Shown piece after piece: positions 11,901 through 20,933 of a stretch of DNA of 27,136 bases. Positions within the stretch are counted from its first letter, which is position 1; each line of letters starts with the position of its first letter. The notes under the pieces were generated by a model. The model had not been told where the DNA came from. It made no database searches and saw only the letters and a list, made by a program, of their open reading frames with translations. Made by a program: the position numbers and the translations under genes. Origin of the DNA: Saccoglossus kowalevskii (taxonomy: Eukaryota > Hemichordata > Enteropneusta > Harrimaniidae); the NCBI RefSeq assembly GCF_000003605.2, contig NW_003142308.1, positions 473,165-500,300 of the forward strand. The letters run 5' to 3'.

Positions 11901-14139
11901 ATTGGACAGTGCATTGGAGAAAATATATATCTCTAGTATTGCTAACTAGAATGTGGGCGCACTTAATATACGTTGGCTATATTGTGAAGGTAGTACTACC
12001 TTCTATGGCTATATGGAATCTGCCAAGCGATATCCGAACAAATGAGCCTTCGCTGATGAAAATGCGTGTATGATCACATGGCAATTTTAATTTGACATTT
12101 ACAAGTTTGTTCTCATAAATCTCATTCTATATGGTTTGTTTCACCATAGATTGCAGCGTAACGCGTTGGTACATTCAACACCTCTTATGAGTTTGTGCCG
12201 GGTATCTAAACTTATAAAGAACTCAAAACATTAAAACAAATCAACTATAGAGCAGGTGGAATATTAGAAAATCAAACTTGATGGGCTGTGGTCGCCGCGC
12301 CGCGTGTGTGCAACATTTGTGTTGATAAACAATGATTTTTTTCCAGAATCCAATGCGCTTTTCTAAAGCAATCACATGTACGAGTTTTGTCCACCGGTCA
12401 CTCCTTTGATACCTTCCAATCACCAAAAACTACCTAGTTAAAGCTTGGTAACCTTTCAGTTTGTACTCGCTGGTCTGCGCAACAGTCAAAGTTGCCATCT
12501 TTGTTTATATGAGACACATATCTCGCGCATGCGTGGCGCGACGACCACCGCCCTTTAACAATATGCGTTTTAAACTACAATTTTCACTCTCACAGGGCGT
12601 GGACATCACCGCATATGTTATGGTTACTGAAATGTTCACTCCTAAATGGCGTACATATGCCGGTGTCAATTTGACCATATTTTGGGCAATTGGAATAATG
12701 ATATTGCCGATGATGGCTTCTTCTATTGATCATTGGCGATATTTACAACTGGCGATATCTCTACCAGCAGTTCTTTCCATTCCTTTATGGTGGTATGTCT
12801 GAATAATTATCTTCGTAATTATTAATGAGATATCTTATTAATGTATATCGGATATTTTTGCAACTTAGCTAAAAAGTCAGCTATTTTCCATTCTGGGTAG
12901 TAAATGTCTATACTTTTTTTTATATAGGATCGTTCCGGAAACGCCCCGATGGCTTCTGTCAAAGGCTAGGGTAGTAGACGCTGAGAAAATATTACAAAAG
13001 ATCGGAAGACGTCAAAGACGGAATGTACCTGATAACATTCTCACTGACGAAGCAAACTATCCTCCAATTAATATGCAAATAGTTAGCAGTGAGGGCGTTG
13101 TGGCTGATGAGGCTCGCGATAGTACGAACACCGCACCAGAAGACAAGGATAGCAATAAGATTCATCATCTTGGCACGATACCTGTACATATAATTTCAGA
13201 CGACGGCGACAGTTGTAAACATTCCAGTGAAGTACATTCTGAAAAAAACACAGATAATAATTCTATTGAGTCAACAGATGAAAATAAAGATACTAAGAAG
13301 TATAACATCACAGATTTATTTAGAACGCCAACTGTGCGAATGTATTCCCTAATTATGATATTTGTCTGGTACGTGATTGTTTTTCTCTCTATATAATAAA
13401 TATTGTACTAGCTATTTTACGTTTTATCGAGGTAATTTGTTTTCGACAGTAAAACGTACATAGATCTGAATAATAGCTACTTATACTGAACCTTCGTATC
13501 AACTTATATATACCACACGCACTATTGTCTTTGTTAGATGCGGCCATTGTCAAGAAGCAATAACTTATAGAATTGATATACCCGGGTAAATTTAACCACA
13601 AATGACTAAACATATTATCCCCAGAAGTTTCGTACCACGTTACATGATAATATGATTATAGCTTTGGGGATACCGTATCACAGTCACCACTAGAAACCAT
13701 AAAACGACATGTTCACATATCATGTGTATGTTCACATTTCAGGATGGTCAACAGTTTAGTTTACTATGGGTTATCACTCAACACAGACCTGCTGGCTGGC
13801 AACAAATATTTTAATTTTTTTCTCAGCGGTGCTGTAGAAATACCGGCATATATATTATCAGCGTTCGCCATAGATATGTAAGTCTGAATCATATAATGTC
13901 AACTAGTCCAAGGGGAGGTCTGGTTAATTACCGTTTCGTATAACCATTTCTTGTCCGCTTCCAGGTAATTAGTTCATCACGTGTGTAGCTGCAATATGTT
14001 ATGGCGACGTATAGCGGGCGAATATATATTTTTGTTTATTTATTTATTTATTGCATAAAATGCAAATAAGCGGAACCCTTTACATCTCGCGTCAAAAATT
14101 GCATTTCATTGATTCTTTGTAATTTCTGATACATGATGG

Positions 14140-14175
<36 letters not shown>

Positions 14176-17100
14176 TTTATTTAAGCTCAGTAGCCTCTTA
14201 AGTAGCTAGTATTTTTTCAAAAAAATCACAAATTTTCAAAAACTGAAATACAGTAATATTATTCAAATTTATCTCTGGTTATATGTCTCTGTGTAAAGTA
14301 TGCATATGAAAACCACGATGTATGTCATGACATACGAGTTCTTTCGCTGCATATTCCATACGTTGTCAATATGAATACTTTTATATCAAAGTATTTGGAT
14401 TAAAGTAGAGATGCAGGTTTGTGGGCACCTGGGAGTGAATGTTTTTTTTTTTTTTGCTTTGTATTATTCAACCAGTCACGGCTATAGACTGTTAAAATTT
14501 TGTAGAATTGTGAATAGTGGAACATACTCAAAAAACGATTTTAAAATATAGATGACAGGTGCAAACATTCTCTTTTTTGAATGCTTAGCAAGATTTAGCA
14601 AGGCTGTACATAAATAATAAAAAATAAACATGGTGAAAAAAAGAAATGACGAGATCTCCATATTATGAACTATATTTAACTATTTACAAAAAGATAATAG
14701 GTTTAAATTTGGAACTGTTACAGCCATTTTAATTATGAGCATTAGCAAACTTCTTACTGAGTGAATTGTTATGCAAATTAGCAATTATCTCAGCTTTTTT
14801 TTAGTGCACTTCCCAGAACTTTAAAAAAAATAGCTCCGAGACGCTTTGACCTTTTGTTTTGAAATTTTCACAATTTCTAATTTCCGAGTTACTATTTTTC
14901 TCACGAAATTCGATAGAGGGCGTTCTCAAAGTACCCGGATGACATTCCGTTCAACGTTCGTGGTGGGGTTGAAATTTGAGCGGCGTCTGCTGTAAGCAAT
15001 ATACTAGTAGTTACTATTGCCGAAGTCTTATTTTTTACAAACGTTTTGCAAGAATTGGTCAAAATGGTTAACTGACATTGTAATGCCCCAAACTATTCCT
15101 TGGGTTCGATTAAAAAGAAAAAACAGCGAAATATCCTGAGATGAAAGGCGTAAATTTTCCTACATTTCTTTCATCCAAGAAATCAACACTTCAACGCCAG
15201 TGGATTCGAATGTGTCGTCGGGAATCTGAGTGGACGCCAAACTATATTCCCGGGTTTGTTCACGGCATTTTCCATCCTGCGCCAGTATTTTTTTTAGTTN
15301 NNNNNNNNNNNNNNNNNNNNNNNNNNNNNNNNNNNNNNNNNNNNNNNNNNNNNNNNNNNNNNNNNNNNNNNNNNNNNNNNNNNNNNNNNNNNNNNNNNNN
15401 NNNNNNNNNNNNNNNNNNNNNNNNNNNNNNNNNNNNNNNNNNNNNNNNNNNNNNNNNNNNNNNNNNNNNNNNNNNNNNNNNNNNNNNNNNNNNNNNNNNN
15501 NNNNNNNNNNNNNNNNNNNNNNNNNNNNNNNNNNNNNNNNNNNNNNNNNNNNNNNNNNNNNNNNNNNNNNNNNNNNNNNNNNNNNNNNNNNNNNNNNNNN
15601 NNNNNNNNNNNNNNNNNNNNNNNNNNNNNNNNNNNNNNNNNNNNNNNNNNNNNNNNNNNNNNNNNNNNNNNNNNNNNNNNNNNNNNNNNNNNNNNNNNNN
15701 NNNNNNNNNNNNNNNNNNNNNNNNNNNNNNNNNNNNNNNNNNNNNNNNNNNNNNNNNNNNNNNNNNNNNNNNNNNNNNNNNNNNNNNNNNNNNNNNNNNN
15801 NNNNNNNNNNNNNNNNNNNNNNNNNNNNNNNNNNNNNNNNNNNNNNNNNNNNNNNNNNNNNNNNNNNNNNNNNNNNNNNNNNNNNNNNNNNNNNNNNNNN
15901 NNNNNNNNNNNNNNNNNNNNNNNNNNNNNNNNNNNNNNNNNNNNNNNNNNNNNNNNNNNNNNNNNNNNNNNNNNNNNNNNNNNNNNNNNNTCACAGTTCA
16001 ACAGTTTAGCTTTACGAACATTGCTGCAAGTTATACCACGATTCTGAAGAAATTTGTGGAGTTCTGGGACTTTTTTGCTTTTCTAATCTATTGATTTACG
16101 CATGTAAGAATACAGAACTTTAATAAAAACAACCCCACTCAGGCTCGTCATCCGGGTATTTTGGATGCGCCCTCTAGCGGAATTCCGTGGAAAACTAACA
16201 ACTAGAAAATTAGGAATTGATTGACAATGACGCCGTCGGGGCATTGTTTTTGGTTGAACAGCGTTACAACAATCATACAGACAACTAGCTTGGGTGTTAA
16301 TTTATGCATAAACTTGAAGCTGCTGCTCTGCAAAATTGATAACTGGTAGACAGTTTTCAAGACGGCACTTTCTTCATAGTAAACAGATGTACCCATCAAC
16401 CAATTTTGACAGGAAACAGTAGCATGGTTTAGAAGCTAATTATTTTTAAATCACTTTTGACCAAAAAAGCACATTTTTGTGCATATTTCAAACTACAGTG
16501 TTCATAAAAAAATACTAACAACATTTTAAAATTCATATAATAAGCTTTTCGCAAATATATAGTTTTGTGGACAATGGGGTCATCTTGGTTTCCTAATTAA
16601 CTAATTAAAATACCAGTCAGGTAAACTGCATCTCTACCTTAATTCAACGATATCTTCATCACACGCCGTCCTATCCTACTTCAACATGTATGTACCGTTG
16701 TTTTTATTTACTACCATAGATGGGGTCGCCGTATTCCGCTATGTACATTCCACATCATTGGTGGCGTAGCTTGTATACTTACAGGGTTCATTCCAGAAGA
16801 GACTAGTACGTATCAATCCCACGTCCATTGATAGATGTAATGCTTCTTTATGGTTCGAACAGAAACTGTGAATATATTGATGAGACCGCAATCAATAATA
16901 CACAGAAACTACCTAAGTTTGAAAGCCATTTTTGATGTTGAATTTATATTGTGCCTGCATATGCAATCTATTTTCCAATTTCTTTTATGCAGGTGACGGT
17001 ACCGATCTGTCAACACTGGTGGTGGTCATTGCCATGACCGGAAAATTTGGAATAGCGGGATCCTTTGCTATTGTCTTTCTATATTCCACTGAATTGTTCC

Positions 17101-17638
17101 CCACCGTTATAAGGCAAGGAAATACACATATACATTATTTAATGACATATGTGAAAATAATAATTAGTGTTATGAATTCTAAATAATGTAATTTATTGAC
17201 TACTATAACGATAATTCATTTTTCTACACTCAGAAATCTTGGAGTTGGTGCGTCGTCTTTTTCGTCCCGCATTGGTGGAATTCTTGCTCCTCTGATCGTG
17301 TTACTGGTAAGCGAATTACACCTTCTAAACGTCCTTACGTGCTTAGGAGCATTCCGACAAACTCACAAAGGTGTCTACTGGTGTCAATAAACGGCATAGG
17401 TCGTATTTGTATTTTCTACTGTTAGTTTTAACAATTGTATGTTGCCATATTCTTCTTTTTAAGTTACTAATTGTCAAAAGTCTCGTATTCAACTGTCTTT
17501 CAGGAAGCATATGTTAGTGGTTTACCGTTGTTGATATTTGGAGTGTTATCCGTGGCTGCCGGACTGCTTGTGCTTGTCTTACCTGAAACCAAAGGAAGGG
17601 TGCAACCTAAGACAATTGAAGACGTCGAAACACGGTGA
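8979..17638 (+). CDS. SLC22-family solute carrier (organic ion transporter), nine exons
   Basis: Coding exons: 8979-9308, 9600-9830, 12596-12792, 12928-13368, 13743-13877, 16720-16805, 16993-17113, 17234-17306 and 17504-17638. They join in frame to 582 residues plus TGA. The protein is a 12-helix major facilitator of the plasma membrane, moving organic cations, anions or zwitterions such as carnitine. Visible hallmarks are a large extracellular loop after helix 1 with Cys50, Cys77, Cys93 and sequons at Asn59, Asn82 and Asn88; the MFS motif [11 protein letters not shown] (140-150); PETPRWL (256-262); FRTP (384-387); the second-half WGRR (446-449); [13 protein letters not shown] (507-519); and PETKGR (565-570). 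The cytosolic loop between helices 6 and 7 carries about 70 extra Ser/Asp/Glu-rich residues. Arg526 sits where cation-selective OCTs have Asp, which favours an OCTN/OAT-like substrate. The ATG at 8979 has an in-frame TAA just upstream. CACAG at 8972-8976 could be an acceptor for a non-coding first exon. Confidence 0.95.
11290..12062 (+). repeat. Dispersed repeat, copy A (in SLC22 intron 2)
   Basis: This segment aligns over most of its length with 23265-24168, in the same orientation. Anchors include CATAGATC(C/T)GATTGGAGG (11353 and 23342), GCAAAATATTGAAAT (about 11585 and 23686), and GGGCGCACTTAA near the 3' end (about 11955 and 24076). Copy A is about 110 bases shorter between the first two anchors. 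Copies look fairly diverged, so the element is old. Neither copy has a long ORF, and I see no clear terminal repeats, so the class is unknown. Confidence 0.8.
12283..12553. mobile_element. MITE-like element with long terminal inverted repeats, 42 bp from exon 3
   Basis: The left end (GGGCTGTGGTCGCCGCGCC) and the reverse complement of the right end (GGGCGGTGGTCGTCGCGCC) match 17 of 19. Weaker pairing continues inward for about 50 more bases. The span is about 271 bp with no coding capacity. The right end is 42 bases upstream of the first base of exon 3, so the element may contribute the branch-point region of intron 2. No clear target duplication was found. GC content of the ends is far above the surrounding intron. 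Confidence 0.7.
14141..14172. repeat. (TTG)n microsatellite in SLC22 intron 5
   Basis: About ten uninterrupted TTG triplets. A T14 tract follows at 14442-14455. Confidence 0.95.
15064..15299 (+). pseudogene. Broken THAP-type zinc finger coding sequence
   Basis: Pieces of a C2CH THAP domain appear in order but in three different frames. A start MVN followed by a stop and HCNAPNYS lies in the first frame (ATG at 15064, TGA at 15073). A tract including [15 protein letters not shown] lies in a second frame (to about 15242). VCSRHF, the C-x2-H end, lies in the third (15254-15271). THAP domains characteristically have a conserved Trp mid-domain, a WxP-type motif and a CSxHF end, all visible here. 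The early stop, at least two frameshifts and apparent loss of the second zinc-binding Cys (Tyr in PNY) show it is inactive. The rest is lost in the N run. Confidence 0.75.
15300..15990. other. Assembly gap (691 N)
   Basis: This is a run of N inside the THAP transposon relic in intron 5. All long reading frames crossing it are artefacts. It does not interrupt the SLC22 coding exons, which are complete on both sides. Confidence 1.
17112..17119 (+). other. Non-canonical GC 5' splice site (GC-AG intron 7)
   Basis: Exon 7 must end at ATA AG (17113) to continue ELFPTVIR into NLGVGASS. The next intron bases are GCAAGG, with GC at 17114-17115. There is no GT nearby that keeps the frame and the conserved residues. 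The acceptor CACTCAG ends at 17233, giving a 120-base GC-AG intron. AG|GCAAG is the usual context of this minor splice-site class, which still pairs well with U1. Confidence 0.88.
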
Positions 17639-17831
17639 CATTTATTCAACGTTTTGAAATCTGGTTTGTCACGACAGTTTTATTGGCATAAGTGTGAATT
17701 CTAAACTTAGAAAACTATTTGTATGTTATTGACCAACTATTTTATGTGTGCTCGATTCATATGATATTGCCTAACATAGTGAGTTTTCTCACTGTCAATG
17801 CATTCAACGTGTATATAATTAAGGTGTTTGC

Positions 17832-17837
17832 AATAAA
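17832..17837 (+). terminator. Candidate polyadenylation signal of the SLC22 gene
   Basis: This is the first AATAAA after the stop codon, 194 bases downstream of it. It would give a short 3' UTR. No transcript evidence. Confidence 0.5.
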
Positions 17838-17838
17838 T

Positions 17839-18337
17839 CCCGTTTATAGAGAAAGGAAATGTATGTTGTTCCCAATTATGGCACCACGCCTAGTAGACAT
17901 TTCAATTCTCGCTTGTCGAAAGCTGATTACAATATTGATGCCACTCTTGCCATTTATGATAAACTTGCATCCGCATATTTGAACTTCAAACCACTTGAAT
18001 AGAAACAATTTAGGGAAATGTGTGAACTATTTTCTTGGCCCAATATATTATTTTTTTTTTATTATACATCTGTCACCGTAACGCAATAGGTTACATCGTG
18101 CCTGTAATTTTGCGGTATTTAACGGGGTATTTTCATCTTACCATATAAGGGAATGCGTATTTCAAATATGGAACGATTACGCGCGTAAGTGTCCTCTTAT
18201 AATAAAAACAAACATGGCTGCCACCAGGGTTTGACCGGACTTCATACAAAGAAGTTCGCTGATTCTGTTCTAAACTTGTTTGTTTTCGGCATTCCCATGA
18301 TGTATCATTGGTCGGAAAAGATGTATAATAATAATAA
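17839..18337. other. Intergenic downstream of SLC22, no feature seen
   Basis: AT-rich, with a T-rich tract at about 18048-18060 and nothing recognisable. The ORFs here are chance frames. Confidence 0.5.
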
Positions 18338-18463
18338 GTTATTACGAAGATACCTCAAAGTATGCACTCAGACAGTACGCTGTCGCATTGACTTCCGCTG
18401 CGCGTCGGTCGATACTGCCGCTGTACTGTCTTCGTGCATACTTTGTGGTATCTTCGTAATAAC
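18338..18463. mobile_element. Near-perfect hairpin element (MITE-like)
   Basis: Arms of 41 bases, 18338-18378 and 18423-18463, match as inverted repeats at 38 of 41 positions. The outer end reads GTTATTACGAAGATACC. The 44-base centre is GC-rich and partly self-complementary, so nearly the whole 126 bp can fold back. There is no convincing ORF: 102- and 71-codon frames crossing it are by-products. Structure fits a young foldback MITE. The flanks are TA-rich and a target duplication cannot be read with confidence. Confidence 0.8.
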
Positions 18464-18809
18464 CTTATATTATCTAAAATATACAACTGCATGGTAAGAC
18501 ATGGTACCTCACCTCGCCCGATAAATGATCGCTGTATGATTTTTGCGCTATTGAAAAACAAAGAGAACACTATTTAATGTAAAATAACTAGTGATATATT
18601 CGTGTATACACACAAATAAAGTTCATACCTAATATTTATTAAAGAAATACAACGACCTATCAATAATCCGAGCACACTAGGCTGTGTTTGGGCGCCATTC
18701 GCATTTAGTCTACGGTAACTTGGCAGCGGTACACACAAGCAATTGTCAAAATCTGAGAAGCTTTTATATATTCCGATGATTGAAAAGTGCTAAATCTATT
18801 GTTTTATAC

Positions 18810-18990
18810 TTGGTATATCTCTTGATTTGAATATTTTGTGAAGATATCTCAGTTTTGTAATCTTTAAGAATATTTTTGTCGTTTTAGATGAAAAATGTAA
18901 TTGTTGACGATATCTTGTAAGCTCTACTATGAATGTTTTACTTTCTGGGTGGATCGATATTAGATTAGTTCATTTCGTAACATTGGAGGA
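18810..18990. repeat. Diverged relative of the 149-bp tandem repeat
   Basis: Words in the same order as in the 8175-8694 array recur here: GAATATTTTTGTCGTTTTAG, GAAAAATG, and later TTAGTTCATTTCGTAA. Similarity is patchy. I judge it a degenerate single copy. Confidence 0.45.
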
Positions 18991-20933
18991 TAACTCTACT
19001 ATTAAAAACTTTTATCATTTTTATTATTTTTATCACTGATAAAATACAAACGCAGGAGTTGAGACACTTAAATAGAATGAAAACAGCGTCAAGGTTATTT
19101 GTTTCCCCGCTATGTTTATGAACTTGACCAGGAGTAAGGGGTGTAAACAATTGAGATCAAAGAAAGCTTAGAAAGAACTTATGTGTGCTGAGAGTATCAG
19201 ACACATACAAAATTAATTATTCCTCCAAACAAGAAGCTCTGCAACTAATATTTGTCTGCTATTTGATATATACAACGTTAAAACAATGTGATTCCAGAGC
19301 ACCTCTACCACAAGTTCAATTATATCTTCATTTGTTTAGATATCAGAAATTGTTTAATAATAATTAGATAATCGATATGCATGTTTTTCATCACGTCTGT
19401 GGATTTCCCCGGAGCATCTATGAACCAAATTTCAATGAAATGTTGTGATTGAGCAAGTTCGGCAATTAGTATGCTCGGCAATTAATTTCCATTGTGCCTT
19501 CTAAAATGGCAAAATAAAGTACATGTGAACAAATATAATTCTGGTATTGATTTTGCAGTGTATGAAACCTTTTTCACCTGAAGTAGTGATTGATAATTAT
19601 TGATGAATTTGAATAGTTTTCATCATTATATGCTGGAGTTGATTCCAAAAGATGATTTGTAAAGCCTAAGACGTTATTCCATTCTATACCCTTTCAAATA
19701 AGTCGAGGATTTGCTTAGGTATGTGAACAATGAGTTGATTATGGCTTTAATTCAGAGTTTGTTTTTTTTAAATATCGAAAGGTGCTATGCACCTTAGCAA
19801 TTCAGATTATGCAACAAATGTCGAGATACTTTTTAGGACAGTTTTTATCTAATTTGCATATTTTAGCAGTAAATACCAATATTGTTCAGCAGCTTTGTAA
19901 CTCTGAATTTTGTCTCAATATGAATTATAACGTGATTCGTAGGAAATAGCTCACAAAAGCCCAAGAAATTTTAATGATCACAATATGTAAGCACTTACAT
20001 GAGATACGTGCAAGATTATAATCTAGGGCAGATAAACACAGCACAACTTAAATGATCTGTCAGTTTTATTTTGCGATAGTTACTATACATGCTAAAATTA
20101 ATCATTTACAATTCAAAATATACTAGTAGGTACAATTAGTTTGTAACATTAGCTAAATTAGTTTTTTTAAATGCAAATGCTTGAATATATATATTTTTTA
20201 ATATTGTTAGATACTTCATACGATAAACTAAATCGGACTATGATTTATCAAAAAATAAAATTGCCTGAATGATTTAAATATATGTGTATATATTCTTACA
20301 GTATTTTATATCAATGAGAATCTGTTGACACTTAGTTACAGGTCACCACCATCAAAACTAGCCGGAGATCGTTGAACATCAACAATCAAACTAATTAAAA
20401 TAATCACATTACGTGGATTGGATTGCAATGGTAACATGAATTTATTTGATGCATTGCCTTAGTCACGCGGACAAAACTCCATACGCATTTCAATGTGTCA
20501 GGCATTTATTAACAGACAGCATCGTGCAATTAACATGAAAGACTAGAATGACACTTTGGAACAAATTTACTAATCCTCTATCCGTGGTGACTTTAAAGTA
20601 GGTTGAATATTATTCTGTATTTGTTCAAATTGTGTAACAACCTGTGATACAGTTGTTGTTTTCATAACATTTGTAAACTTAAATAGTGACAGGTGAACCA
20701 AATACACGAGTTCTGCATAATTAGTTATATTAATGACCTAACTCGAAACACGATAACGACTAATAGCCAATGACCGACATCGTGTTCCAAATAGTTCAAT
20801 GGACAGCGTGTCTGTCACATAATCCTCCGTAGTGGTTAGTACACTAACGGCAATAGGACATAGAGTCCACAAAGTTCTGTAATGGAGCATTCAGTGTTGG
20901 TGTAGAAGCAATAGGAGAGTTGTAATAGAAATC
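18991..20933. other. Intergenic between the two convergent genes, no gene supported
   Basis: Very AT-rich with only chance ORFs of about 60 codons. A small hairpin AAGGTGC-TAT-GCACCTT lies at about 19781-19797. TTTATT words at 20441 and 20505 (AATAAA on the minus strand) are possible polyadenylation signals for the minus-strand gene, but are far from its stop. Confidence 0.5.

Larger units (their letters stand above)
14903..16188 (+). mobile_element. Decayed THAP-domain DNA transposon in SLC22 intron 5
   Basis: Imperfect terminal inverted repeats frame this segment. The left end (about 14903-14971) and the reverse complement of the right end (about 16130-16188) share TAGAGGGCG, TACCCGGATGAC and GTGGGGTTG in the same order, with a 10-base indel. 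Between them lie a broken THAP-domain coding region and an assembly gap of unknown true length (15300-15990). THAP zinc fingers are the DNA-binding module of P-element-like and some other cut-and-paste transposases. The weak similarity of arms may extend outward to about 14876. I could not fix a target duplication, so the superfamily is not certain. Confidence 0.7.

Noticed and set aside
15141-16094. Reading frames of 235-317 codons across the N run
   Set aside because: They are mostly unknown bases. Only the short THAP remnant at the left side carries information.
16202-16399. 65-codon minus-strand ORF right of the THAP relic, as transposase remnant
   Set aside because: It lies outside the right terminal inverted repeat and shows no transposase motif.
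18189-18497. 102-codon plus-strand ORF
   Set aside because: Its second half is the inverted-repeat element. The opposite strand is equally open because of the palindrome.
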